A stretch of 64,000 nucleotides of DNA from JBJXHN01 sp046233135 (GCA_046233135.1 JBJXHN010000002.1:372001-436000), one strand, 5' to 3'; shown: positions 9,703 to 18,702, counted from the first letter of the stretch. The notes: generated by a model from the letters alone, not told the origin. A program made the numbers and translations.

Positions 9703-9731
9703 TATATAAGAGAACTCTTGGAACGGATCAA
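9703..9731 (-). promoter_or_regulatory. Putative sigma-70 promoter for gpmI
   Basis: Read on the minus strand: TTGATC (9731-9726), 17 bases, then TATATA (9708-9703), about 75 bases upstream of the gpmI start. It stands out as an AT-rich patch in a GC-rich gap between rlmH and gpmI. Confidence 0.55.
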
Positions 9732-9746
9732 AGAAGCAGAGGGTTC

Positions 9747-10205
9747 CTACGCCCGGTGATAAGGATGGCCGGCGGAGATGCATTGGGCGCGGTACAACTG
9801 CTCTGCCAGCATGCCGCGCACCAGCATATGCGGCCAGGTCATGGCCCCCAGCGACAGCTTTTTGTCCGCCCGTTCCAGAACCGCCGGCCCGTGACCGTCC
9901 GCCCCGCCGATCAGAAAGGCGGCGGCGGGTCGGGCATCCAGGCGCATGGCATCCAGCTCGGTGGACAGGCGCACGCTGTCCCAGGCCGCACCGCGTTCGT
10001 CCAGGGCAATCACCGCCGCGCCGGGCGGTACCTGGGCAAGCAGCAGCTCGGCTTCCCGCTTGCGGCGGTCGGGCACGGGCAGCGGTCGCTTTTCCTCGAC
10101 TTCCGCCACGCTGAGCCCGCCGGTGATCCGGCTGGCATAGGCCTCGAACAGGGCGCGCTCGGGACCTTTCCGGGCGCGCCCCACGGCGACCAGCATCAAC
10201 CGCAC
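9747..10205 (-). CDS. rlmH: 23S rRNA (pseudouridine1915-N3)-methyltransferase RlmH
   Basis: SPOUT-class methyltransferase modifying pseudouridine 1915 in helix 69 of 23S rRNA. 152 residues, typical length. The SAM-binding knot is visible as FLIGGADGHG and LSLGAMTWPHMLVRGMLAEQ, with the C-terminal YRAQCISAGHPYHR. It follows rsfS by 61 bases, the usual partner order. Confidence 0.95.
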   Translation of the reverse strand: MRLMLVAVGRARKGPERALFEAYASRITGGLSVAEVEEKRPLPVPDRRKREAELLLAQVPPGAAVIALDERGAAWDSVRLSTELDAMRLDARPAAAFLIGGADGHGPAVLERADKKLSLGAMTWPHMLVRGMLAEQLYRAQCISAGHPYHRA

Positions 10206-10266
10206 GGCACGCGGTTTCCTGCCGCCGTGGTCATGATCCCGTCCCTGTCCGACGCAGTCGGGCGTT

Positions 10267-10692
10267 TCACGCGTTCACGCGCTGCGGAAAAGGCTCGACG
10301 GTGGCCGTGGCAGCGGAAACGGCCGCCGGCTGCGGCGGCGTCAGGCCCCACATCTTTTCCAGCTGATAGAACGCCCGGACTTCCGGTCGGAACAGGTGCA
10401 CGATGATGTCGCCCGCATCCAGCAGCACCCAGTCGCATTGGGTGGTGCCTTCCACGGCAACGGACAGGCCCTCGCCTTTCAGCCGCTCCATAAGGCGGTC
10501 CGCCATGGCGCCGACGTGCCGGGCCGAACGGCCGGACGCGATCACCATGGTATCGGCGAAGCTGGTCTTGCCTGCGAGATCGATGACGCAGATATCCTCG
10601 GCCTTGTCTTCGTCGAGGGTGGTTTCCACCAACGCGGCCGTCTGCTCCGGTCCGGTCGGCAAAGCTTGGAGGCTAGCTATTGTCCTCTCCAT
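10267..10692 (-). CDS. rsfS: Ribosomal silencing factor RsfS
   Basis: Binds L14 on the 50S subunit and blocks subunit joining during starvation. From the ATG at 10692 it is 141 residues with the family core DKAEDICVIDL, FADTMVIASGRSARH and DWVLLDAGDIIVHLF. A longer in-frame reading to 10905 overlaps nadD and has no family similarity, so I reject it. The C-terminus carries an Ala/Val-rich tail of about 25 residues. The start lies inside the last codons of nadD (20-base overlap), indicating coupled translation. Confidence 0.93.
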   Translation of the reverse strand: MERTIASLQALPTGPEQTAALVETTLDEDKAEDICVIDLAGKTSFADTMVIASGRSARHVGAMADRLMERLKGEGLSVAVEGTTQCDWVLLDAGDIIVHLFRPEVRAFYQLEKMWGLTPPQPAAVSAATATVEPFPQRVNA

Positions 10693-11359
10693 CGGTTTGG
10701 GCGCGCCAGGCCGCACCCCATCCCCTGGCACGCAGGGCTGTGGCCGAAGCGGCATGTTTCCGGATGGGTAGAAACACCCAGACGGGCGGCGCCGATGACA
10801 CCAGCGTGTGCGCCCTGTGGGGCGCCAGCCGGTGGCGGGCGTAGCGCCGTGCCGCATGCCCGGCCAATGCTCCCTTAGAATACGGGGCTCGGGCGAAGAC
10901 CGCAATGGGCGTGCGATCCACGATGTCCCGCCAGCGGTGCCAGCGGGGCAATTGCACCAGATTGTCGGCGCCCATCAGCCACACGAACCGCAGGTTGGGG
11001 AAGCGCCGGCGCAGGGTGGCCAGGGTGTCGGCGGTATAGGCCGACCGCAGCCCGCTTTCCAGGCTCACCGGCAGGATCCGCCGGTCCCCCGCCTGCGCCC
11101 GCCGGCAGGACGCCAGCCGGTCGGCCAGCGGGGCCATGCCGGCGCGGGGTTTCAGGGGATTCTGTGGCGAGACCAGCCACCACACTTGATCCAGTCCCAG
11201 CAGGCGCAGGGCACACTGGCTGATGTGGCGGTGACCGTCATGGGCGGGGTTGAACGATCCGCCCAGCAGCCCAACGCAGCCGGCCCGCCCGTCCCCCCAG
11301 GCACTGGGGGGACGGGGAAAGCGGTCGGCGGAACGGGCGGAAGGCCGGGACCGGGGCAT
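10673..11359 (-). CDS. nadD: Nicotinate-nucleotide adenylyltransferase NadD
   Basis: Transfers AMP to nicotinate mononucleotide in NAD synthesis. 228 residues. The nucleotidyltransferase signature GLLGGSFNPAHDGHRHIS is at about 29-46, with FVWLMGADNL and the ISSTxIR-like region replaced by a divergent Arg/Ala-rich C-terminal part. About 28 residues precede the signature, somewhat more than usual, so the true start could be slightly downstream. It lies between proA and rsfS. Confidence 0.93.
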   Translation of the reverse strand: MPRSRPSARSADRFPRPPSAWGDGRAGCVGLLGGSFNPAHDGHRHISQCALRLLGLDQVWWLVSPQNPLKPRAGMAPLADRLASCRRAQAGDRRILPVSLESGLRSAYTADTLATLRRRFPNLRFVWLMGADNLVQLPRWHRWRDIVDRTPIAVFARAPYSKGALAGHAARRYARHRLAPHRAHTLVSSAPPVWVFLPIRKHAASATALRARGWGAAWRAQTDGEDNS

Positions 11360-11392
11360 CAGGGCAGGGGGGCAGGCGGGCCGGACCCCGGC

Positions 11393-12661
11393 TCAGGGCC
11401 GGGTCTGGCCGGTGCCGCGCACCTGGTACTTGAAGGTGGTCAGCTGTTCCACGCCCACCGGGCCGCGCGCATGCATGCGGCCGGTAGAGATGCCGATCTC
11501 CGCCCCCATGCCGAACTCTCCGCCGTCGGCGAACTGGGTCGAGGCATTGTGCATGACGATGGCGCTGTCCACGGCCGCCAGGAAGCGGTCGGCGGCGGCC
11601 TGGTCCTCGGTCAGGATGGCTTCGGTATGCTGGCTGGAATGGCGGGCGATGTGCTCCAGCGCCTGATCCAGCCCGTCGACCACGGCGATGGAGACGATGG
11701 CGTCCAGGTATTCCGTATCCCAGTCGTCGTCCCCGGCGGCCACCACCCGAGCGTCGCTGGCGCGCACCGTGGTGTCGCCGCGGACTTCGCAGCCGGCGTC
11801 GATCAGCGCGGCCACCAGACGGGGCAGCAGGCTGTCGGTCAAGGCCCGGTCCACCAGCACCGTTTCGGTGGCGCCACAGATGCCCGTGCGGCGCATCTTG
11901 GCGTTCAGGACGATGGCCAGCGCCTTGTCCGGATCGGCAGCGGCATGGACGTAGGTGTGGCAGATGCCTTCCAGGTGCTGGAACAGCGGCACTTTGCTTT
12001 CCGCCTTCACCCGCGCCACCAGACCCTTGCCGCCCCGGGGCACGATGACATCCACGTAGTCGGTCATGGTCAGCAGGCAGCCCACGGCCGCCCGGTCGGT
12101 GGTCGGCACCATCTGTACCGCACGGGGCGGCAGGCCGGCTTCGGACAGGCCCTCCAGCAGGGCGGCGTGGATGGCGGTCGAGGAATGGAAGCTTTCCGAG
12201 CCGCCGCGCAGGATCACCGCGTTGCCCGCTTTCAGGCACAGGGCGGCGGCGTCGGCGGTGACATTGGGCCGGCTTTCATAGATCACCCCGACGACTCCCA
12301 GCGGCACCCGCACCCGGGCGATGCGCAGGCCGTTGGGACGGTCCCAGGCGGCGATCACCTGGCCCACGGGATCGTCCAGGGCGGCCACCGCTTCCAGGCC
12401 GTCGGCCATGGCGCGGATACGGTCGGGGGTCAGCAGCAGGCGATCGAGCATCGCCTTGCTCAGCCCCTTTTCCTCGGCGGCGGCCATGTCCCTGGCGTTG
12501 GCCTCGATCAACTGCGCTTCGCGCTCGCGCAGGATGCGGGCGGCGGCGTGCAGACCGGCGGTCTTCTGCTCCGGCGGGCACTGGGACAGCGCATGGCCAG
12601 CGGCCCGGGCCTGCCGGCCCAGGTCATCCATCATCGCGGAAATATCGACGCGTGCGTCCAT
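11393..12661 (-). CDS. proA: Glutamate-5-semialdehyde dehydrogenase ProA
   Basis: Second step of proline synthesis: NADPH-dependent reduction of glutamyl-5-phosphate. 422 residues, full length. The catalytic cysteine is C234 in HLEGICHTYVHAAAD; IYESRPNVTADAAALCLKAG and ILRGGSE are also diagnostic. It starts 16 bases after proB, so the two proline genes form an operon. Confidence 0.97.
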   Translation of the reverse strand: MDARVDISAMMDDLGRQARAAGHALSQCPPEQKTAGLHAAARILREREAQLIEANARDMAAAEEKGLSKAMLDRLLLTPDRIRAMADGLEAVAALDDPVGQVIAAWDRPNGLRIARVRVPLGVVGVIYESRPNVTADAAALCLKAGNAVILRGGSESFHSSTAIHAALLEGLSEAGLPPRAVQMVPTTDRAAVGCLLTMTDYVDVIVPRGGKGLVARVKAESKVPLFQHLEGICHTYVHAAADPDKALAIVLNAKMRRTGICGATETVLVDRALTDSLLPRLVAALIDAGCEVRGDTTVRASDARVVAAGDDDWDTEYLDAIVSIAVVDGLDQALEHIARHSSQHTEAILTEDQAAADRFLAAVDSAIVMHNASTQFADGGEFGMGAEIGISTGRMHARGPVGVEQLTTFKYQVRGTGQTRP

Positions 12662-12677
12662 GGTGTCCTCCGGTTTT

Positions 12678-13895
12678 TCAGGTCTTGTCCGCGTCGGTGT
12701 CTTCGGCGCTCGCTTCCGGTGGGGCGTCGAGCACCAGATCGTCGCGGTGGATCAGCTCGTTGCGTCCACGGTAGCCGAGCAGGCCTTCGATTTCACCGCT
12801 CTTGTGGCCGCGAATCAGGCGGGCTTCGTCGGCGGGATAGGCGACCAGCCCCTTGCCCAGCACCCGGCCGCCCGCATCCAGCACCAGCACGGCGGCACCG
12901 CGCTGGAACCGGCCGTCCACCCGGGTCACCCCGGCGGGCAGCAGGGAGCGACCGGCGGCCAGGGCGCGCACGGCGCCATCGTCGACCACCAGCGCCCCTT
13001 CGGCCTTCAGCGAACCGAGAATCCACAGCTTGCGGGCGGTCACCGGTTCCTGCCCCGGGTGGAACCAGGTGGCGGTCCCCCCTTCGGCCAGGGTGCGCAG
13101 GGCGTGCAGCCCGTGACCCCGGGCAATGGCCATGGCGCAGCCCGCCCCCATGCAGATGCGCGCGGCCAGCAGCTTGGTCACCATCCCGCCGGTGCCATGG
13201 GGGGTCAGGGCGCCGGCGGCCATGGCTTCGATCTCCGGGGTCAATTCGGTGACTTCGGGGATGAAGCGGGCGTCGGGGTCCTTGTTGGGGTCGGCGGTAT
13301 ACAAGCCGTCGATATCCGACAGCAGCACCAGGGCATCGGCGCTGGCCATCTGCGCCACCCGGGCGGCCAGGCGGTCGTTGTCGCCGAAGCGGATTTCCTG
13401 GGTGGTGACGGTGTCGTTCTCGTTGATTACCGGAATCGCGCCCAGCCGCAGCAGGGCGCCCAGGGTGTTGCGGGCATTGAGGTAGCGCCGGCGGTTTTCC
13501 GAGTCGTCCAGGGTCAGCAGCACCTGGGCCACGGCGATGCCGTGCCGGGCCATCACCTCCTGATAGGCGTGGGCCAGGCGGATCTGCCCGGCGGCGGCGG
13601 CGGCCTGCTTTTCCTCCAGCCGGATGCGGCCGGGCGGCAGGCCAAGCATGCGCCGCCCCACGGCAATGGCCCCGGAAGACACCAGGATGACCTCCACCCC
13701 CCGTGCGCGCAGGGCGGCCACGTCGGAGGCCAGCGCTTCCAGCCATGCGCGGTGCAGGTGGCCGGTCTCCTCGGAGACCAGCAGGGCGGAGCCGATCTTG
13801 ATCACCACCCGGCGGGCGGCGGCCAGCGGGCCGTCAGGCCGCAAGGGGGACTGGGACTCGGACTCCGTGTCGGAAGAGACGGTGGGAGCGGCCAT
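12678..13895 (-). CDS. proB: Glutamate 5-kinase ProB (with PUA domain)
   Basis: First, feedback-inhibited step of proline synthesis. 405 residues: amino-acid kinase domain (about 25-275; VVIKIGSALLV, VSSGAIAVG, INENDTVTT, LLSDIDGLYTADP) and C-terminal PUA domain (about 295-390). The N-terminal 25 residues are Ser-rich and not part of the family core, so the start could be a little further in. Proline sensitivity cannot be read from the sequence. Confidence 0.96.
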   Translation of the reverse strand: MAAPTVSSDTESESQSPLRPDGPLAAARRVVIKIGSALLVSEETGHLHRAWLEALASDVAALRARGVEVILVSSGAIAVGRRMLGLPPGRIRLEEKQAAAAAGQIRLAHAYQEVMARHGIAVAQVLLTLDDSENRRRYLNARNTLGALLRLGAIPVINENDTVTTQEIRFGDNDRLAARVAQMASADALVLLSDIDGLYTADPNKDPDARFIPEVTELTPEIEAMAAGALTPHGTGGMVTKLLAARICMGAGCAMAIARGHGLHALRTLAEGGTATWFHPGQEPVTARKLWILGSLKAEGALVVDDGAVRALAAGRSLLPAGVTRVDGRFQRGAAVLVLDAGGRVLGKGLVAYPADEARLIRGHKSGEIEGLLGYRGRNELIHRDDLVLDAPPEASAEDTDADKT

Positions 13896-13959
13896 CGGCG
13901 CGATCTCGGATCATGGGAGAAGGGAACGGACGAAGGATGCCCCTGTCTGGACCTCCAGA

Positions 13960-15111
13960 TCAGGGCGTCCAGGGCGACGGACCGCCGCCCGGGGTGAACG
14001 GGTCGTTGCCCGCCGCGCCCGACGGTCGCGGAGCCTCCTCGATCTCGTCTCCCTCTGCGTATCCGCCGCCGTCCGTCAGGGCCGAGTCGTCGCTGTTCCG
14101 TTCGGCTTCTCGGCGGGCCTGACGGGCCAGGTCCACATGGTCGGCCATCTGATGCAGCACGGCGGCCAGTCCCTTGCCCGACACGGCGGACAGGACCAGC
14201 GGCGTGCGGCCGCTGGCCTCTTCCAGGGCGGCGGTTTTCTCGGCCAGGGTGTCTTCGTCCAGGGCGTCGATCTTCGACAGGGCGAGCATTTCCGGCTTGG
14301 CGGCCAGCCCGTGACCATGGGCGATCAACTCGTCGCGCACGGTGCGCCAGGCGCCGACCGGATCGTCCTGGGTGGCGTCCACCAGATGCAGCAGCACGGC
14401 GCAGCGTTCGATATGTCCCAGGAACCGGGTGCCCAGGCCCGCGCCTTCGTGGGCGCCTTCGATCAGGCCGGGGATGTCGGCCAGCACGAAATCGCGGCCA
14501 TCCTGATGCACCACCCCCAGGTTGGGATGCAGGGTGGTGAAGGGATAGTCGGCGATTTTCGGCCGGGCGCGCGACACGGCGGCCAGCATGGTCGATTTGC
14601 CGGCGTTGGGCAGGCCCACCAGACCGGCGTCGGCGATCAGCTTTAGCCGCAGCCACACCCACAGCTCCTGCCCCGGCCAGCCGGGATCGGCCCGGCGCGG
14701 CGCCTGGTTGGTGGAGGTCTTGTAGTGGGCGTTGCCGAAGCCGCCGTCTCCGCCGGTGGCCAGCACGATGCGCTGGCCCGCCTTGGTCAGATCGGCGAGC
14801 AGGGTTTCCTTGTCCTCGGCCAGCACCTGGGTGCCGATGGGCACGCGGATGATCAGGGGCTTGCCCGACTTGCCGGTGCGGTCGCGTCCGGCCCCGTCCT
14901 GACCCCGCTGCGCCTTGAAGTGCTGCTGGTAGCGGAAGTCGATCAGGGTGTTCAGGTTGGGCATCGCCTCGATCACAACGTCCCCGCCCCGGCCGCCGTT
15001 GCCGCCGTCCGGGCCGCCGAACTCGATATACTTCTCGCGGCGGAAACCGACGCAGCCGTTGCCGCCGTTACCGCTTTTGATGAAGATCTTGGCCTCGTCG
15101 AGGAACTTCAT
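13960..15111 (-). CDS. obgE: GTPase ObgE/CgtA
   Basis: Ribosome-associated GTPase needed for 50S assembly and stress control. From the ATG at 15111 it is 383 residues: glycine-rich Obg domain (1-158, starting MKFLDEAKIFIKSGNGGNGC), then the G domain with P-loop GLPNAGKST, DIPGLIEGAHEG and the SKID specificity motif. A short acidic/Pro-rich tail follows. The longer in-frame reading up to 15207 crosses the rpmA terminator, so I reject it. It precedes proB by 64 bases. Confidence 0.96.
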   Translation of the reverse strand: MKFLDEAKIFIKSGNGGNGCVGFRREKYIEFGGPDGGNGGRGGDVVIEAMPNLNTLIDFRYQQHFKAQRGQDGAGRDRTGKSGKPLIIRVPIGTQVLAEDKETLLADLTKAGQRIVLATGGDGGFGNAHYKTSTNQAPRRADPGWPGQELWVWLRLKLIADAGLVGLPNAGKSTMLAAVSRARPKIADYPFTTLHPNLGVVHQDGRDFVLADIPGLIEGAHEGAGLGTRFLGHIERCAVLLHLVDATQDDPVGAWRTVRDELIAHGHGLAAKPEMLALSKIDALDEDTLAEKTAALEEASGRTPLVLSAVSGKGLAAVLHQMADHVDLARQARREAERNSDDSALTDGGGYAEGDEIEEAPRPSGAAGNDPFTPGGGPSPWTP

Positions 15112-15160
15112 GGCTGGGACCGTTGAGTCTTGAAAGGACGCGAAAAAACCTGAGCAAGCG

Positions 15161-15188
15161 AAAAAGGGGATGGCGCCGCCATCCCCTT
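15161..15188 (-). terminator. Intrinsic terminator after rpmA
   Basis: Near-perfect hairpin with an 11-bp stem (GGGGATGGC core) and 3-base loop at 15164-15188, followed on the minus strand by TTTTT (15165-15161). It separates rplU-rpmA from obgE. Confidence 0.85.
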
Positions 15189-15240
15189 CATCAACATCCG
15201 AGTGCAACCTGGCCGCCGGCGGGCGGAGCAGCGGGTTCGC

Positions 15241-15504
15241 TTACTCCGCAGCAGCCGGGACGACGGACACGAAGGTCCGGCGACGGTAGCCCTTCTTGAA
15301 CTGCACGTGGCCGGGCGCCGTGGCGAACAGGGTGTGATCCTTGCCCATGCCCACGTTGTCGCCGGGGTGCATCTTGGTGCCGCGCTGGCGAACGATGATG
15401 TTGCCGGCGAGAACGGCTTCGCCACCAAACTTCTTGACCCCGAGGCGCCGGCCTTCGGAGTCGCGGCCGTTGCGGGAACTGCCGCCTGCCTTTTTGTGGG
15501 CCAT
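15241..15504 (-). CDS. rpmA: 50S ribosomal protein L27
   Basis: 87 residues beginning MAHKKAGGSSRNGRDS with no cleavable N-terminal extension. The basic N-terminus reaches the peptidyl-transferase centre. It is transcribed with rplU, 153 bases downstream of it, and ends at an intrinsic terminator. Confidence 0.98.
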   Translation of the reverse strand: MAHKKAGGSSRNGRDSEGRRLGVKKFGGEAVLAGNIIVRQRGTKMHPGDNVGMGKDHTLFATAPGHVQFKKGYRRRTFVSVVPAAAE

Positions 15505-15657
15505 AAGACTTCTCCTGTCGCGTCTGTCGCGCCTGCTTATCTAGGGCGCGTCTGCTTCTTGCTGAACCGATTACCCGGTCCCGGGTCCGCCGATGATCCG
15601 TCCTCGTCTACCCGCCGTCCCCCGGTGGGGTGCGGGGCCGAAGCCGGACAGGGGACC

Positions 15658-15960
15658 TCAGGCGGTGGCGATTCCGGTGATACGCACCTTGGTCAGGTAC
15701 TGGCGATGGCCGGCCTTGCGGCGGTAGTTCTGGCGACGCTTCTTCTTGAAGACGATGATCTTCTCGCCGCGGAACTGGCTGACCACCTCGCCGGTGACCT
15801 TGGCGCCATCAACCACGGGCGTACCGAATTTATCCCCAACGCACAGGACCTGATCGAAATCCACGGAAGCGCCTTCTTCCACTTCCAGCTTTTCGATCTC
15901 GATAACGTCGTTTTCGGCGACTTTGTATTGCTTGCCGCCCGTCTTGATGACCGCGAACAT
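15658..15960 (-). CDS. rplU: 50S ribosomal protein L21
   Basis: 100 residues beginning MFAVIKTGGKQYKVAENDVI and ending in a basic KVRITGIATA segment; contacts 23S rRNA and L20. It is the first gene of rplU-rpmA behind a strong promoter (16024-16051) and a 5' leader hairpin. Confidence 0.98.
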   Translation of the reverse strand: MFAVIKTGGKQYKVAENDVIEIEKLEVEEGASVDFDQVLCVGDKFGTPVVDGAKVTGEVVSQFRGEKIIVFKKKRRQNYRRKAGHRQYLTKVRITGIATA

Positions 15961-15992
15961 CTCTGCTGCACCCTTCGGATCAAATGAAATCG

Positions 15993-16011
15993 GCGGGTCC
16001 CGGGGACCCGC
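15993..16011 (-). promoter_or_regulatory. 5' leader hairpin of rplU mRNA
   Basis: An 8-bp perfect stem (GCGGGTCC/GGACCCGC) with a 3-base loop lies between the -10 box and the rplU start, so it would form at the very 5' end of the transcript. It could stabilise the mRNA or be the target of ribosomal-protein feedback. Its role is inferred. Confidence 0.4.
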
Positions 16012-16023
16012 TGAGGAAGGCGC

Positions 16024-16051
16024 ACTATACGCACGCGCGCCTTGGAGTCAA
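16024..16051 (-). promoter_or_regulatory. Sigma-70 promoter for rplU-rpmA
   Basis: On the minus strand: TTGACT (16051-16046), 16 bases, TATAGT (16029-16024). It matches the housekeeping consensus closely and lies about 64 bases upstream of rplU. Confidence 0.75.
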
Positions 16052-16130
16052 CGCCTGATGTTACGGTTCGGCGTCGATGGCAGAAAATCCTCTTAATACC
16101 GCCCGTTGGGCGTATTGCGCTCATACGGCA

Positions 16131-16231
16131 CGCGATCTTTTACGCGCCATTCGGCATACACCCATTTACGCGCCATTCGGCGCGGCGGCCTCTTGGCCTT
16201 GCCTCCCGACGATGGGACAAGCCCATCGTCG
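16131..16231. repeat. Interspersed intergenic repeat, copy A
   Basis: A compound element: the 17-mer TTTACGCGCCATTCGGC occurs twice (about 16139 and 16175). It is followed by GCGCGGCGGCC, then GGCCTTGCCTCCCG and a 10-bp-stem hairpin (16207-16231, loop ACAAG). The same blocks in the same order appear at 53165-53265. Both copies end ten or so bases beyond the stop codon of a minus-strand gene, so the hairpin may also serve as a transcript end. Confidence 0.7.
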
Positions 16232-16241
16232 CTCGGTTGCC

Positions 16242-17453
16242 TCACGGCGCGGGGATCCCTTTCGGCACTTCTTGTACCACGAACGTGCTGTGGCCATCGA
16301 CGATTTCCAGGATGGTGACGGCCTTGCGGGGGATGCGACTGCCGGCGTCGAACGAGATGCTGCCCGACAGCCCCGGGTAGTCCCTGGTGGCGGCCAGGGC
16401 GTCGAGCACGGCGGCGGGTTCGGTGGAGCCGGCGCGGCGGACCGCATCCATCAGCAGGCCGGCGGCATCGTAGCCCAGGGCGGAAAAGGCGCTGGGGGTT
16501 TCGCCGGGGAAAGCGGCCCGATAGGCGCGGCGGAAGGCTTTGATGCGTGGGTCCTGCGACTCGGCACTGACATCGGCGTGGGTGGTGAAATAGACCTCGG
16601 CGATATCCGGCCGGGCGGTCCAGGCCTCGCCGAAGTCCAGGCCGTCGCCGCCGATGATCGGGCCGGAAAAGCCACCGTCCCGCAGGGCGGTGATCAGGCT
16701 GATGGCGTCTTCGGGCACATTGGCCGACAGGAAGACCGCATCGGGCCGGGCCGCCAGGGCGGTGGCGACGACGTCGGCCTGTTTGGCCGATTCCGCGTCC
16801 TGGCTGCTGGCCACGGTACCGCCCAGTTCGGTGAAGCGGGTGGTGAAATAGCCGCTCAGCAGCCGGGTGTAGGTGGAGCGCGGATCGGTCAGGATGGCAA
16901 CCGTCCGGGCCTCTTGGGTGCCGTACAGCCATTCGGCGGCCAGGGCGGCCTGCACGTTGTCGCCGAAACAGGCCAGGAACAGGGTCCGCGCGGCGCCGGG
17001 CAGGCTGGGGGCGGTGGCGCCGGAGGTCAGATAGGGCAGCCCGGCTTCGGCGGCGATGGGAGCGGCGGCCAGCGCCATGTCGGTGTCCGACAGGCCGATG
17101 ATGCCGACCAGATCCGGGAACGAGCTGATCAGATAGGACGCCCCGCGTGAGACCATGTCCTCCTGGCTGTGGCCGTCGACCACGGTCAGCGCCACCTTGC
17201 GGCCCAGCACCCCTTCGCCGGAGTCGTTGGCCTGCTGCACGGCCAGCATGGCGCCGTTGGCCGAGGGGCGGTCCAGGCCCGACTGGCTGCCGCTCAGGTC
17301 ATACAGGGCGCCGATGGTCACCGCCGGTTCGGCCGGGGCGCTGCCGTCCTGGGCCGGCGCCGGGCCGGCGGACAGAGAGACGGCGGCGGTGCCGGCAAGC
17401 AGGGACAGGGCAGCGGCCGCCCGGCGCAGGCGGCCTTTCAAGGACAGGAACAT
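16242..17453 (-). CDS. ABC transporter substrate-binding protein, branched-chain amino-acid (LivK) type
   Basis: Periplasmic binding protein of fold type I. 403 residues with an N-terminal signal peptide ending near SAGPAPAQ, then VTIGALYDLSGSQSG, the typical start of a Leu/Ile/Val-binding domain, and GIIGLSDTDMALAAAPIAAEAGLPY. No permease or ATPase gene is adjacent, so it is an orphan binding protein; ligand unknown. A penicillin-binding-protein-activator-like role is a less likely alternative. Confidence 0.85.
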   Translation of the reverse strand: MFLSLKGRLRRAAAALSLLAGTAAVSLSAGPAPAQDGSAPAEPAVTIGALYDLSGSQSGLDRPSANGAMLAVQQANDSGEGVLGRKVALTVVDGHSQEDMVSRGASYLISSFPDLVGIIGLSDTDMALAAAPIAAEAGLPYLTSGATAPSLPGAARTLFLACFGDNVQAALAAEWLYGTQEARTVAILTDPRSTYTRLLSGYFTTRFTELGGTVASSQDAESAKQADVVATALAARPDAVFLSANVPEDAISLITALRDGGFSGPIIGGDGLDFGEAWTARPDIAEVYFTTHADVSAESQDPRIKAFRRAYRAAFPGETPSAFSALGYDAAGLLMDAVRRAGSTEPAAVLDALAATRDYPGLSGSISFDAGSRIPRKAVTILEIVDGHSTFVVQEVPKGIPAP

Positions 17454-17586
17454 CGGACACTCCCCGTGGTCTGCGAATCGAATCGATTCTCGTCGGCCAA
17501 AAGGCTAACCCCCCGGAATGGCAGCGGAAAGGGGAGAACGGCCGAGCGGGGTGAATTTCGGTGAACGACTCGTGTTCCGGGCGCTC

Positions 17587-18702
17587 TCAGGCCACCAGAC
17601 CGAACAGCAGGCCAAAGGTCAGTGCTCCCAGCAGGGCGAACCCCAGGTAGGCCAGGAACACCGGCGGGCGGGCCAGGGCATAGATCCCCACGGCGGCGGG
17701 GATGCAGGTCACGCCGCCGGCCAGCAGGAAGGCCATGGCTGCCCCCGGGGCCATTCCCTGGCTCATCAGCCCGCCGACCACGGGCAGGGCGGCATAGCCG
17801 TTCAGATAAGCCGGAATGCCCACGGCGGTGGCGATCAGCACCGACCACGCCCCGTCCGACCCCACCAGGGCGGCGATCCGCTCCGCCGGCACCCAGGCGA
17901 GCATCAGGCTTTCCAGGAAGAAGGCCAGGGCCAGCCATTTGCCCAGGAACAGGGTGGTGGCCAGGCTGGAGCGGCCAAAGGCGGTGCGGCGGTCCCGCTC
18001 CGTCCAGAACCGCCAGACGACGGGTTTGGCGGTGCGCACCTGCTTGCCCGAACAGCCGCACAGGGCGACATCCGGCCGCAGGGGGGCGGCGAAGGCGGGG
18101 ATGCGGCTCAGGGCCATGCTGCCGAAGCCGCCCAGCAGGCCGATGCCCACCGCCGATGCTGTCTTGAACAGGGCAAACGGCAGGCCGATGGTGCCCACGG
18201 TCAGGGCGAACATCGACGGATCCATCAGCGGCGAGGCCAGCCAGAAGGCCATCACCGCGGGCAGCGGCACGCCCATGGCCATCAGCGCGGCGATCAGCGG
18301 GATCACCCCGCATGAGCAGAAGGGCGACAGTCCGCCGGCCAGGGCGGCGATCACCACCATGGTGCCGGCGCGTCCCTGGAAAGCGCGGGCGATCAGGGCG
18401 TCCGCATCGGTGGCCTGGGCATAGGCGGCCAGGACCACCGACAGCAGCAGATAGGGGGCGACCGAAATCAGGCTGTCCAGGGTGAACCCCAGACCGCCCC
18501 AGGCTTGTGCCGGCGCCACGGCCGCCACCGCCAGGGTGATCAGCGCAAAGGCGACGACGACCCGGTCCAGGCGGGCGAGCCGGCGCCGCAAGGCCCGGAG
18601 TACCCCGGGGCGCTGCCGGGACGGTCCCGGAGACGTCCCCGAAGACAGGCCGGGAGAGGGGGCGGACGAAGGGCATGGGGCAGTTGCGGTCTCGGCGGTC
18701 AT
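17587..18702 (-). CDS. DUF318-type permease (ArsP / SO_0444-like metal efflux)
   Basis: 371-residue polytopic inner-membrane protein with about eight membrane segments. It carries the family signature GGLSPFCSCGVIPL (C129, C131) and a cytoplasmic-loop CGCSG (C215, C217). Members of this permease family include ArsP, which exports organoarsenicals, and SO_0444-type proteins linked to Cu/Zn export. The start overlaps the stop of the upstream arsR as ATGA, so it is co-translated with a metal-type repressor. Location in the ars locus favours an arsenical substrate, but that is inference. Confidence 0.8.
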   Translation of the reverse strand: MTAETATAPCPSSAPSPGLSSGTSPGPSRQRPGVLRALRRRLARLDRVVVAFALITLAVAAVAPAQAWGGLGFTLDSLISVAPYLLLSVVLAAYAQATDADALIARAFQGRAGTMVVIAALAGGLSPFCSCGVIPLIAALMAMGVPLPAVMAFWLASPLMDPSMFALTVGTIGLPFALFKTASAVGIGLLGGFGSMALSRIPAFAAPLRPDVALCGCSGKQVRTAKPVVWRFWTERDRRTAFGRSSLATTLFLGKWLALAFFLESLMLAWVPAERIAALVGSDGAWSVLIATAVGIPAYLNGYAALPVVGGLMSQGMAPGAAMAFLLAGGVTCIPAAVGIYALARPPVFLAYLGFALLGALTFGLLFGLVA

